Shown here: piece after piece, positions 18,834 to 30,338 of the stretch
Numbering within the stretch: position 1 is the first letter of the stretch
Layout of the letters: the number at the start of each line of letters is the position of its first letter
NCBI GenBank assembly: GCA_009193035.1
Contig: SWDT01000138.1
Span: 1-38,790 of the forward strand
Length of the DNA stretch: 38,790 bases
Reading direction: 5' to 3'
Source of the DNA: Halicephalobus mephisto
Lineage: Eukaryota; Nematoda; Chromadorea; Rhabditida; Panagrolaimidae
Notes under the pieces: generated by a model
Databases searched by the model: none
What the model saw: the letters and a program-made list of their open reading frames with translations, nothing else
What the model was told of the DNA's origin: nothing
Translations under genes and position numbers: made by a program

Positions 18834-21348
18834 TTATTTTAGATGGAATCCATTGACTTGCTGCATTTGAGAGGCAAAACTGGCCAGGTTGATCTGGAGA
18901 CGGAAATATTCGCTTTGAAGTTTACAGGCGTCTTCGAAGCTCTTCGCTGCCTTCGGGAGGCTCTCCAGGAGGCAGTCGCAAAGACGACGGAAGGATTCTG
19001 CCGCTTGTTTCGTTGATTCATCTGTTTTAGAAGATTTTTTTCCGTTTAAAATGAATCTAGTTCTTCTGAGTCTACTGTAAAGAGGTTTTTTGGTTATTTT
19101 CCCTCCGGCAATCGATCTTTTTTCTTCGGAATTTTTTTCTTCTTCTTGATTTTCTTGTTTTTCGGATTCAGAAACAGCATTCAGCTGTTGTTGGACAGAA
19201 CTGAAACTGGCCATTGCCGCGAGCATGGGCTGGCCGAAGTAGGCTCCGAGGATAGTGTCTATCCCGAGGACGGGGTTCTGGACCGACCCCAGGTCTATCG
19301 AAGACGAACTACTCGTGCTGGCCACGGATTCCGCATTCGTCGTCCCAGGAGATTTCGCGTTTTCTTCTTCTTCTCCTTCGCTTCCGTCATGTTTCGAAGT
19401 CTGAAAAAAACAATAAACATTTTTTTAAATTAAATAAAGACTTACAGTATCCGAAAATTCCAGTTCGGTCCAGTTTGTTGACTCAGTGCCATTGAAGGCC
19501 AAGTGGTCTTCCGCCATCGCCTCCATCATCACTCTGATCGGCTCTGGGGGGTTTCTCGGGATCGTCTTGATCACCTCTCCGTTTTCTATTTTGATTCCCT
19601 AAAATTAAATTATTAAAAAAATTTTCAAATAAAAAATTAGAAACTTTTCGTGTCAAGACCACTACTTGGAAGTTAAGGTAAAAAAATGATTAAATAAAAA
19701 TTCACTGGTCCCACCACGAATAATGCTCAAAGAGTCAGTGACAGTATGTTTAAAACAATGAAACAATTTTCGTGCCGGGACCACTACTTAGAAATTAATA
19801 TAAAATGATTAAATAAAAACCCATCGGTCCCACCACGAATAATGCTCAAAGAGTCAGTGACAATCTACAAGTAAAAATAAATTAAGTAATTTTCGTGCCA
19901 GGACCACTACTTGGAAGTTAAGGTAAAAAAATACTTAAATAAAAATTCACTGGTCCCACCACGAATAATATTCAAAAAGTCAGTGACAATTTAATTGAAA
20001 ACTAACAACTTTCGTGATGGGACCAATGTTCGATTTCTTATTTTTTGACATAATAAATTTCCACTGTTTTTTAACAAAGCTACCGCTAATCCGTTATTTT
20101 TAATAATTTATTAAAAATCGAAATTTCGTAGATTTGTTTAAAAAAAACAACGACTAAGTAAGCAGTGACGCATGCGTGGGTCCCGCCACGAATAGTGCTT
20201 GATTTACTTTTTCACTATTGGCTTCGTCAGTGAGTCATTACGAAATTCATAACCAAACTCGTAATCAAAAAATGAATCATGAGTTTTCCCGGTGGGACCA
20301 ATATTTTTTTTTTCAATTTAGTTTTTAAAATAAATCATAAAATTTCGATTATTTTTAAACTTATTAATTTCTTATTTCCAAAAAATTAAAAAAAATCGAA
20401 ATTTTATGATTTATAAAAAATTTAAAATTTAAAATTAAAAAAAATTAAATTTAGAAAATTTAAAATTAAAAGAAAAATTTAAATAAAATTTAAAAAAATT
20501 TAAAATTTAAAAAAAAATTTAAAATTTAAAAAAAAATTTAAAATTAAAAAAAATTTAAATTTAGAAAATTTAAAAAGTACCGGTCTCGACACGGAAAATT
20601 TTCGATTATTTTTTTCATTGTGAAATTTGCTAATAACTTTTTAGAAAGTCAGTAGTCAAGTTTGTAATCAAAAGTAAATTTGGCGTTTTCGTGTCGGGAC
20701 CAATACTTTCTTGATTTTTCTTGTTTTTTAAACATAAATTACAAAATTTCGATTATTTTTAAAATTAAATAATAAATCCATTATTTTTAAAAAATTGAAA
20801 TTTTGTGATTTTAAAAAAATTAAAATTTCGTGATTTAAAAAAGTCGAAATTTTGTGATTTTAAAAAATTAAAATTTTGTGATTTTAAAAAAATTAAAATT
20901 TCGTGATTTAAAAAATCGAAATTTTGTGATTTAAAAAAATCGAAAAAATACCGGTCTTGACACGAAAAAAGTTTGTTAATTTTTCGGATTTAGTAAAGTC
21001 TGAATGTACCTTGGCCATGTTGAGGTACTTCCTGGCCTCCTTCTTCATGTCCCGAAGTTTCTGCTCCACGTATTTTCGGTTTCTGTTCGCGACGTTGAAT
21101 TTTACGCTGAGTTCGTTGGCGACGACGTCGAGCATGTTCTGTCGGAGAAATCTGCCTCCGTTGACGGCGTTGGCCAGTTTTGCCTCCAGTATAGTTTTGT
21201 TTTCGAGGTATTTCCGAGCGATGAAGAGGGCTTCTTCTTCCGAAGTCCGGGGGGCCAGGACCCGACGCCGATCGGTCCCGTTGCTCTGGGACATCAGGGC
21301 CGAAGACAACTGACTCGGGAGGTTCTGCATCATTAAGTCAGCTTTCAT
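18834..21348 (-). CDS. Zeste/Myb-SANT-like nuclear protein
   Basis: Exons on the minus strand: 21348-21010, 19598-19446, 19400-18834, all phase 0, giving 352 residues. Residues 35-113 look like the Myb/SANT-like DNA-binding domain of the regulatory protein zeste type: TSEEEALFIARKYLENKTIL, a central NMLDVVANELSVKFN helix, and a basic last helix KLRDMKKEARKYLNMAK. The first intron (1.4 kb) is full of repeats. The rest is Ser/Glu-rich; a basic segment (KITKKPLYSRLRRTRFILNG) near 240-260 could be a nuclear signal, and the C-terminal 60 residues are helical. It is probably a sequence-specific transcription regulator; targets are unknown. The ATG follows TTTTCAG by one base, so it is either trans-spliced or preceded by another exon (see 22503-22543). 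The domain call is from pattern only. Confidence 0.72.
19645..20000. repeat. Tandem repeat of about 122 bp with internal inverted repeat, three copies
   Basis: Copies start near 19645, 19767 and 19889. Each begins TTTTCGTG(C/T)C(G/A)(A/G)GACCACTACTT and ends GGTCCCACCACGAATAAT, followed by AAGAGTCAGTGACA. The start and end words are near-complementary (TTCGTGCCGGGACC versus the complement of GGTCCCACCACGAA), so each unit can fold as a hairpin of about 14 bp. Confidence 0.82.
20785..20945. repeat. Short tandem repeat, about 25-35 bp unit
   Basis: Five to six copies of AAAATTTTGTGATTTTAAAA or the TTTCGTGATTTAAAAAA variant, in the intron of the zeste-like gene. Confidence 0.75.
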
Positions 21349-21610
21349 CCTGAAAATTATAAAAATCAAAAATAAAAATTTCTAAAAATTATAAAAATCA
21401 AAAATAAAAATTTCTAAAAATTATAAAAATCAAAAATAAAAATATCTCAAAATTATAAAAATCAAAAATAAAAATATCTCAAAATTATAAAAATCAAAAA
21501 TAAAAATATCTCAAAATTATAAAAATCAAAAATACAAATTTTTAAAAATTATAAAAATCAAAAATAAAAATTTCTGAAAATTATAAAAATCAAAAATAAA
21601 AATATTTCAA
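21345..21610. repeat. A/T tandem repeat, seven copies of about 35 bp
   Basis: The unit AATTATAAAAATCAAAAATA followed by AAAAT(A/T)TCT recurs about every 35 bp from just upstream of the zeste-like start codon. In minus-strand orientation this is the outron or promoter side of that gene. Confidence 0.85.
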
Positions 21611-21699
21611 AATTTATCCCGACACGAAATTTTGAAACTTTAAAAATCCAAAGTTGTAGATGTTGATTCTCAATTTTTTAAAATTTATAAATTTTAAAT

Positions 21700-22330
21700 G
21701 ACGTCAGAAGCTCATGCGAAAATTCCGAAGGTTTTAGATCTTCCTTGTGAACTCTGGAAGTTTCCATGGGATTCTTAGAAAATCCAAAATCTTCTACTAG
21801 ATTCTGGAAGATCTTTTAGAATTTCAGAATCTTCAAAAAGTTCCGAAAATGTTCTAATTTCAAAAGACTTCAGAATCCTCGATTGTAAGGAATTCTATTT
21901 TCTAAAATATTCAAAAACTTCGAAATTTTCAATGAAATTCTGAAATTTTCAAGATTTTTTTAAAGGTTCTGAAAAATTCACTGATGTTCGAAAATTTCAG
22001 AATCTTCAATAAAATTCTGAAATTTTCAAGATTTTTTTGAAGATTCTGAAAAATTCAAAGATGTTCGAAAATTTCGAAATTTTCAATGAGATTCTGAAAT
22101 TTTCAAGATTTTTCTACAATTCTGAAAAATTCACTGATGTTCGAAAATTTCAGAATCTTCAAAAAACTCCAAAATTTTCTAATTTTAGAGGACTTCAAAA
22201 ATTTTTATTGTAAAAAATTCTATTTTCTAAAATATTCGAAAATTTCAAAATCTTTAAAAAATTTCAGATTTTTTAATAAATTTAAAAAAATTCAAATTTT
22301 TTAATAAATTAAAAAAAAAATTCAGATTTT
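21700..22330. repeat. GAA/TTC-rich degenerate array
   Basis: Repeated words such as AGATTCTGGAAGATCTTTTAG, TTTCAGAATCTTCAA and AATGAAATTCTGAAATTTTC, with a longer unit of about 70 bp containing CACTGATGTTCGAAAATTTC seen near 21990, 22065 and 22130. Composition is like the other GAA/TTC blocks. Confidence 0.65.
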
Positions 22331-22502
22331 TTAATAAATTTTTAAAAAATTGAGATTTTTTAAAATTAAGCTTTTGTGGATATCAAGATAAAATAAACTT
22401 AGTTCATTTGGAGGTCCAGGAAATAAATCAAAACCAATCTCGGCAAAACGAAGAGCAAATAAACGCTCCAGAAACCCGAGGCGCGGGAAAGGCCGGGCGC
22501 AC

Positions 22503-22543
22503 CTTTGGAGATTTTCATTAATCTCGTCCTGAGGCTTTCCCAT
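22503..22543 (-). CDS. Candidate upstream exon of the zeste-like gene
   Basis: ATG at 22543 gives MGKPQDEINENLQ and then AG|GTGCGC (phase 2). Spliced to the acceptor before 21349 it continues in frame as R-M-K-A-D-L. The phase match could be chance (one in three) and the donor is weak after the GT. The surrounding island 22380-22860 is complex DNA, so it may simply be a promoter. Confidence 0.28.
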
Positions 22544-22939
22544 GGGAAATCTCAACGAAGAAATGAGCTCAAATCTCCCGAGGAGGCGGCAGAACAAACA
22601 TTAAGACTTCAATATTGGACGATTCCACTACCGTAAAGCTTCTTTTAAAATATCGTCGACCAATTTTCCATTTTCTCAAGTGAGACAATGCCTGTTTTGG
22701 GACACTTGCTCGTTTTTCGTTTTTCTCGAACAAATTTTGTGAGACACAAAAGAAGTCAAAGCAGGGAGAAGAGCGCTCACGATTTTCCCACGACGGCAAG
22801 CGTTTTCAAGAAGCGACAAATATTTTTCGAACATTTTTGGAAATAAACCAAATACCTCTTTTTTCGTTGATCTCCTTGATTACAGTCTCCGCAACTCATT
22901 ACCTACTGTGGAATATATGGAAATCACAAAAAATTTTAT

Positions 22940-23910
22940 TTTTGGTCCCGACTGGAAAATTCAAAAATTCTTTTCGAGACAATTTTTGTGGAAAATATTT
23001 TAAATTTATAATTACAAAATTTTCGAATCTAGTAAAAGCAAAAAATTGAATCTTCGAAATTTTGGGTCCTGACTGGAAAATTCAAAAATTCCTTTCGGGA
23101 CAATTTTTAAAAAATTTAAGTTTTTTAAAAAATTTTAATTTTTTTAAATTACATAAAAATTAAGTTTTATAGTTTTAGGTCCCGACTGGAAAATTCAAAA
23201 AATTTTTGATTTTAAATTTCTAAATTATAAAAATGAAGTTTTATAGTTTTAGGTCCCGACTGGAAAATTTAAAAATTCTTTTCGGGACAATTTTTGTGAA
23301 AAATATTTTAAATTTTAAAAAGATATTAAAAATTTGCAGAAACATATTTAAAAAAATTAAATTTTCGAAATTTTGGGTCTCGACTGGAAAATTTAAAAAT
23401 TCTTTTCGGGACAATTTTCAAAAATAAACAAAGTACTTCATTAAGCTAATCTTCTTGATTACTGCTTTAGAACTTAGTAAATATTTTAGGATATTTAACT
23501 ACAAAAAATTAAATTCAACTGTTTTAGGTCTCGACTGGAAAATTTTAAAAATTCGCGTTGGAACAATTTTTTCAGAATTTTTAAACATATATTTATAATT
23601 TATAACGTTAGAGTTTTGGAAGCTTACAACAGCATGTAAAAATAAGGTTTCGTAGTTCTAGGTCCCGACTGGAAAATTTCAAAAATTCTTTTCAAGACAA
23701 TTTTCAAAAAATTTAAGTTTTTTAAAAATTTAAAAATTTTTTAAATTACACAAAAATTAAATTTTCGAAATTTTGGGTCTTACCTGGAAAATTTCAAAAA
23801 ATTCTTTTCGAGACAATTTTCAAAAAATTTTAGTTTTTTAATAAGTTTTAAATTTTTTAAATTACATAAAAATTAAGTTTTAAATTTCCAGGTCCCGATT
23901 CGAAAATTTT
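22940..23910 (+). repeat. GGTC...TGGAAAA minisatellite, block 1
   Basis: Nine copies of a core GGTCCCGACTGGAAAATT, then AAAAATTCTTTTCGAGACAA, spaced at about 75-155 bp (cores near 22944, 23065, 23178, 23252, 23374, 23527, 23661, 23776, 23891). The usual core here is GGTCCCGACTGG. Confidence 0.85.
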
Positions 23911-24344
23911 GGGGATTTTTCGGAAAATATTTTTTATATTTTAATTGGAAAAAATTTGAAGGTTTGGAAATCGGGGAAAATTGGAGACTAAACCATCAAC
24001 AATGCGCTTATCAGTGCAAGTCCCGGATGCGCGAGGACGACGCCCTTCCGGGAATTCTTGCTTTAATGACTTTTTCGGTATTTTTACAGATAAACTGTTT
24101 TATCCAGTTTCGAGTCAGGAGTCGACATTCCATAAATGTCCCAATTCAATATTAAAATTGAAAAGTTTTTATTCGAAAAAATTACTGTAGGATTTTCGAA
24201 AAGTATTTTTTAGGCCTACAGTATCTTGAAAAAACTGAAATTTTATTTTTTAATTTTAATATTGGAAGATACTGTAAATTTGAAAAAGTGATTCTATGTG
24301 GAGTACGGTATTTAAATTTCGAATTTTAATTTTTGTGGTTTTAG

Positions 24345-24660
24345 TGCAGGGAATCGGATACGGTAGATTTCAGAACAACAAGTGGTTAATATACCGGATA
24401 CTGTATCTGAAAAAATTCAACCTAAAAGACAGATTACGGTAGACTTCAGGATAAAAAATGATTAACATATTGGATACTGTATTTAGAAAATTTTTATTTT
24501 AAAAAAATTCAACCTAAAAGATAGATTACGGTGGATTCTAAAAGAACAAGTGATTAACATATTGGATACTGTATTTAGAAAATTTTTATTTTAAAAAAAT
24601 TCAACCTAAAAGACAGATTACGGTAAACTCAGAAAATACATAGTTGATTAGTAGGTAGAT
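24345..24660. repeat. Tandem repeat of about 100 bp with TACTGTA words
   Basis: About three copies with GATACTGTATTTAGAAAAT, AAATTCAACCTAAAAGA(C/T)AGA and TTACGGT. Diverged relatives with GATACAGTATCT continue to 24880. TACTGTA/TACAGTA words are frequent throughout the window. Confidence 0.75.
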
Positions 24661-25399
24661 ACAGTATCTGAAGAAAATTTAGGATTCAAGAAAAGTTTTA
24701 TTTTTTATTATTTTACACTAGAAGATACTGTAGATTTGAAAAGTTTTTAAGTACCGTATTTACGGAGAATTTAGGATTTATGAAAAGTTTTATTTTTTAT
24801 TACTTTAGTTCGGGAGATTAGATATTGTAGATTTTTGGGATTTTGTTGATTAGTAGTAGATACAGTATCTAGAGAGAATTTAGAACTCATGAATAAAGTT
24901 TTCCTGGACTGGACACGCGTCGACCTCTCTCAAATAAGGCACTCCAAGGCTCTTCCTGAGATGGCCTCGTTTCCGAGTCGATCGTCGCCGAGGAACTGCG
25001 CGAAACCGAATCAAAAGATTTCAAAAGATTTTTGACACGCGTTTTCAAAGGAGCAAAGAAACCACACGCGGGAAATGGCTCGAGCCTCACTTACTCCTTC
25101 TTTTTCAATAATTTTCGACAAGTCCACTTTTCGGGTCGGCGTTGAGGTTGAGAAAGAAAGGCGCATCCGACCGTCTTTTGTGTTTGGACGAGTGATTTTG
25201 AGGGAAACACGGACTTCCGATCCTGGAAAGATCCTTGGATTCTGGATTTTAATGAACGAACAAAGCAACTAAGATTTAGGGAAGTTTCTTCATTGTAATT
25301 TTCTAATATTACAGAATATGCAAAATTCCGGAGGTTTCTAAAATTTGCTGGATCTTTTTCAAACCTCCCAGAATCATATAAAAATGAAGTTTTACAATT

Positions 25400-26900
25400 C
25401 CAGGTCTCGAGTGGAAAATTTTAGAAATTCTTTTTGAGACAATTTTTTGGAATTTTATTAAAAATATTTTTATTTTTAAAATAATAAAATTTAAAAATTT
25501 CTAAAATCACATAAAAACGAATTTTTACAATTCTAGGTCTCAAGTGGAAAATTCTAAAAATTCTTGCTGACTATTTTTTTTACAATTTTATTAAAAAAAT
25601 TTTATTTTTAAAATAATAAAATTTAAAAATTTCTAAGATCATATAAAAATGAATTTTTACAATTCTAGGTCTCAAGTGAAAAATTCTAAAAATTCTTTTT
25701 GAGACAATTTTTGGAATTTTGTTTAAAAAAATTTTACTTTTAAAATAATAAAATTTCTAAAATCACAAAAATGAATTTTTACAATTCTAGGTCTCGAGTG
25801 GAAAGTTTTAGAAATTCTTTTTGAGACCATTTTTCAGAATTTTGTTAAAAAAAATTTTATTTTTAAAATAATAAAATTTAAAAATTTCTAAAATCACATA
25901 AAAATGAAGTTTTACAATTCCAGGTCTCGAGTGGAAAATTCTAAAAATTCTTTTTGAGACAATTTTTGGAATTTTGTTAAAAATATTTTTACTTTTAAAA
26001 TAATAAAATTTCTAAAATCACATAAAAATGAAGTTTTACAATTCTAGGTCTCAAGTGGAAAAGTATCAAAATTCTTGCTGACTATTTTTTTTACAATTTT
26101 ATTAAAAATATTTTTATTTTTATAATTATATGATTTTCAGAGTTGTCAGAAATATATAAACATATAATTTCACAATTCTAGGTCCCAACGGGAAAATTCT
26201 AAAAATTCGTGCTGAGACCATTTTTTGGAATTCTATTAAAAATATTTCTAATTTTTAAAATAATAATTTCGAAATTTTCTAAAAACACGTAAATAAAAAT
26301 TTCTAGTTTTGTCTCAATTGGAAATTTCCGAAAAGTCGTTCTAAGACAATTTTTCGGAATTTCGTCATATATTTCCGCTTTTTATACGATTTCTGAATTT
26401 TCTAAAACCGTATAAACCTAAATTTTTGTTTTTGAGTCCTAACTGGAAAATTTTAAAAAGATTCTCATTAAGAGTATTTTTGGATTTTTATGAAAAAAAT
26501 TAATTTTTATAATAATAGGATTTTAGAATTTCTCAGAATCATAAACATTGTATTTCCTAATTCCTGGTTCTAACTGGAAAGTTTTAAAAAGATTCTCGTC
26601 GAAAGTATTTTTGGATTTTTATGAAAAAAATTAATTTTTGTAATAATAGGATTTTAGAATGTTCTAAAATAACGTAAAAATTATATTTCGTAATTCTTGG
26701 TCTTAACTGGAAAATTCCAAAATTCTCGTCAAGAGTATTTTTGGATTTTTATCGCAAACATTTCTAATTTTTTATGATAATAAGATTTCGAAACATCTCC
26801 AAAGTACGTAAGAGTGATGTTTTATCTTTTTGGTCCTAACTGGAAAACTCCGAAATTCGTGTCGAAACTGTTTTTCGGACTTTTGTGAAAAAACGAAATT
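25400..26900 (+). repeat. GGTC...TGGAAAA minisatellite, block 2
   Basis: Twelve copies spaced about 115-140 bp. The left half uses the core GGTCTCGAGTGG or GGTCTCAAGTGG with TTTTTACAATTCTAG in front; the right half (from about 26435) shifts to GGTCCTAACTGG and TTCTCGTCAAGAGTATTTTT. Confidence 0.85.
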
Positions 26901-27689
26901 TTTCACGATGATGATATCCAGACAACTCGGGGAGTTACGGTAGTGACTGAACAGAGGACTGGATTACAGGGTCAAATATTGGTTTTCTCGGGGCTATACG
27001 GTAGTTGGAGAGGTTAAATTAGAAGGAAACTTGGCTTCAGGCTGCCTCCCGCGAGTGGTTGACAGACGTCCCATCAAACGCGCCGGGAGAGGCTTGCTGT
27101 CTCCGGCATGCCAACGAGAGTCGAAATTACATATAATATATCTAGACGAAAATGAATGAACGCGAATTTGAGGAAGGAAAAACTGGCAAAAGCCACACCG
27201 CTTGAATTGCATCTTCGTTGTTCGGTGGAAATTTCGCTTTTGAAGAGTCAATCCGTCAACTATTTACATAACTAGAAACAAATTTAAAATAAAAACTCCC
27301 ATAATTGCCTAAGGCAGAAAAATTAAAAACCAATGACACCCAAGTGAAGAAACGTCCTTTCGGGAGATTCAAGCCTGCCAATGGCATGTTTTCCTTCCTT
27401 CCTAGAGAGATCGTCTAATTAGTCGCCGCACCGAGAAGAGGCTTCAATGACAGCCTCCGGGAACCGCGCATGCCGACACTTGCTCACTGATGTGAAATCG
27501 ACCAGAATTGCACCCGATATAAGCCGGGTAATGAGCTTCCTCTTAAATACAGCAACCTTAGGGACATATTAATATTAGAAAAATGAGTAAAGCAATTCAC
27601 CTTTCACAAGTTTCCTCCCTAACGGCCTGGGACAAAATTACAAAGTATCATTAAGTTTCAAACATTCCAAAAGCACGTAAACAGAATTT

Positions 27690-28745
27690 TAAAATTCCAA
27701 GTCTCAAGTGGAAAATTCTGGAAATTTCTTCTGGGACCGTTTTCTAGAATTTTGTTTAAAAAATTTTAATTTTAAAAATAATAAAATTTAAAAATTCTTA
27801 AAATCACATAAAAATGAATTTTTACAATTCTAGGTCTCAAGTGGAAAATTTTAGAAATTCTTTTTGGGACAATTTTTACAATTTTATTAAAAATATTTTT
27901 ATTTTCAAAATAATAAAATTTTAAAATTTCTAAAATCATATAAAAATGAATTTTTACAATTCTAGGTCTCGAGTGGAAAATTATCAAAAATTTTTTTGAG
28001 ACAATTTTTTACAATTTTATTAAAAATATTTTTATTTTTAAAATAATAAAATTTTAAAATTCTTTTTGAGACAATTTTTCGGAATTTTGTTAAAAATATT
28101 TTTACTTTTTTGTAATAATATGATTTTCAAAGCTGTCAGAAATATATAAACATATAATTTTATAATTTTTGATCTCAACTAGAAAATTCAAAAAAGTCAC
28201 GTAAAAAAAACTTTTTTTACATAATAACCTAATTTTAAAATTTTTTCCAATTGGGACCGAAATTTTTTTTGTTTAATTAATTTTAAAAATCCAAAAAATC
28301 ACGTAAAAGTAATTTTTAAAATTTAAATTTAAAAATTTTTAAAAACTTGAAATTTTTTACTTTTTGGTCCTAACTGGAAAAATTTCATTTTTTTTTTAAA
28401 TTTTGGTTTTTCGGTCCTAACTGGAAAAAGTTTATTTTTTTAAATAAAATTTCGATTTTTAGTCCTAACTGGAAAAAGTTTATTTTTTAAAATAAAATTT
28501 CAGTTTTTTGGTCCTAACTGGAAAAATCTTAAAAAATTTCGATTCTTTGGTCCTAACTGGAAAAAGTTTATTTTTTTAAATAAAATTTCGATTTTTTGGT
28601 CCTAACTGGAAAAATTTCATTTTTTTAAATAAAATTTCGATTCTTTGGTCCTAACTGGAAAAAGTTTAAAACATTTTATCTTTTTAATTTTCTGATAAAA
28701 TTTCGATTTTTTGGTCCTAACTGGAAAAATTTTAAAAAATCACGT
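27690..28745 (+). repeat. GGTC...TGGAAAA minisatellite, block 3
   Basis: About twelve copies. The left part has GGTCTCAAGTGG/GGTCTCGAGTGG at about 130 bp spacing. The right part (28364-28725) is a compact array of eight GGTCCTAACTGGAAAAA cores at about 40-65 bp, with TTTTAAATAAAATTTCGATT between them. Confidence 0.85.
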
Positions 28746-29339
28746 CGAATTAATTTTTGAAAGAACATTTTTGGTTTTTTACAATGGCACGATTAACCTA
28801 CGTGATTACTAATCTACGTGGAAAGACATTGAACTCAGAAACTCTCTCGAGAAGAAAACCCTCGGGAAGAAAAGGCCAAATTACGAGGACTCGCGTGGGA
28901 GACCGCCGTTTACAACCCCTGTCACGAACAAAACTCTCAAAATCGTTTTCATCAAAAATTGGGGAATAGAAAAGTTGAAGAATAACTTTCATCTCAACGT
29001 GACTCAAACTTCCTTCCGGTCCCGTCGCGAAATTGCAGGCAACTCTATAAAGTAAGAAAAATTTGAAATTTGAGAGTTTTCAAAAATCTGAAAGAACTTT
29101 CAAATTTGGAAATTTGGAATTCTGAATTGAAACTTTTCCGACGTTCTTGAATACTTTACTAGCTCCCATTTACTCATTGAATTATGTTTCTTGTTTCCGC
29201 AAAAAATAGAACACGGTTTTTCGGTGTTATTAGCCCCAATGACTTTTTCGATGTATTCCTTCGTTTCAGACAAGTTATGTTATAAAAATTAGAACTTAAT
29301 CTTACGGAGTTTTCTGACACGAATTTCTGAATTTTTTTT

Positions 29340-29990
29340 GATTTTTAATTAATCCAGAAAAACTTTCTAGATTCAGGAAAATTCTGAAAAGCTCTAGAAG
29401 ACTTTGAAAATTTCCACGAGATTCAGGATGATTCTAAAAAGTTTCAGAATCTTCTACGAGACGCAGAAGGATTCTGGGAAATTCTTAAAGTTCTCAAAAA
29501 CTTCAGAAACTTTAGATTTTCGAAGATTTCAGAAATTTTTATAGAATTCGGGAAAATTCTAAATAGCTCTAGAAGATTTTGAAAATTTCATAATATTTAC
29601 GAGATTCAGGATGATTCTAAAAAGTTTCAGAAGATTTCAGAATCTTCTACGAGATGCAGAAGGATTCTGGGAGACTCTAGGAAATTCTTAAAGTTCCCAA
29701 AAACTTCAGATTTTCGAAGATTTCAGAAATCTTTATGGAATTCGGGAAAATTCTAAATAGCTCTAGAAGATTTTGAAAATTTCCACGAGATTCTAGAAGA
29801 TTTCATAACCTTCTACGAGATTCAGGAAGATTCTAAAAAGTTTCAGAAAATTCTAGAAAATTTCAGAAATCCTTATGAGATTTCAGAAATCTCCGAAAAT
29901 TTCCGATTCTGGAAGGCTTTATAAACTTCCCAAAGATTTCACAATATTCACTAGATTTTGGAAAATTCCAGAAACATTTCCGAGCTTCTA
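29340..29990. repeat. GAA/TTC-rich array with about 183-bp higher-order unit
   Basis: AGGATGATTCTAAAAAGTTT occurs at 29425 and 29608, with a diverged copy at 29824. Each long unit holds many GAA and TTC words, including CTCTAGAAGATTTTGAAAAT and TCAGAATCTTCTACGAGA. This is the cleanest of the four GAA/TTC blocks. Confidence 0.8.
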
Positions 29991-30338
29991 CCGTACTACC
30001 GTAAAAAGTAAAAATAAATACTTTTATGAATTTTTTTCGAAATTCGCAAATGTTTAGAAATTTCCAAAACTCGAGATTTCAAAAAATTCCATTCAAATTT
30101 TAAATTATTAAAAATAAAAAATTATTTCGTAATTAATTTTTCGTTAGATTAAGGATCTTCTAGGTTACGGTATGTGGGGTACACGATCCTCTGCCTAATT
30201 TCTGGGGTTAAAAATGTAAAATAAATTTTAAAAATTATCGAAAAAGAATTATTTCGTTACATAAATTTGACTTTTTTAGAGATTAAGAAACTGAAAATTT
30301 AATTACACCTGGTACTACATTGATAAAAAGTAGAACAA

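Larger units (their letters stand above)
19599..21009 (-). other. Repeat-filled first intron of the zeste-like gene
   Basis: A 1.4 kb phase-0 intron with a GTACAT donor and TTTTAG acceptor. It contains the 122-bp hairpin array (19645-20000), related single words at 20180 and 20285, long A/T runs (20330-20580) and a 25-35 bp array (20785-20945). No internal exon is seen. Confidence 0.6.
21353..30338. other. Nine-kilobase region without a firm gene
   Basis: Upstream of the zeste-like gene and downstream of the nucleotidyltransferase gene, both minus strand. It is built of repeat blocks (described separately) alternating with complex, higher-G/C islands at about 22380-22860, 23960-24130, 24890-25270, 26930-27260, 27330-27560 and 28780-29040. 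The islands have scattered ORFs on both strands but no exon series I can connect. Distal regulatory DNA or a lost gene are both possible. Confidence 0.45.

Noticed and set aside
26994..27251. 85-codon minus-strand frame with two cysteines
   Set aside because: No start context, no partner exons, no family resemblance; treated as part of a complex island.
28757..29007. Overlapping frames of about 70 codons on both strands
   Set aside because: Both strands are open over the same complex island and neither shows splice sites or a recognisable motif; more likely regulatory DNA.
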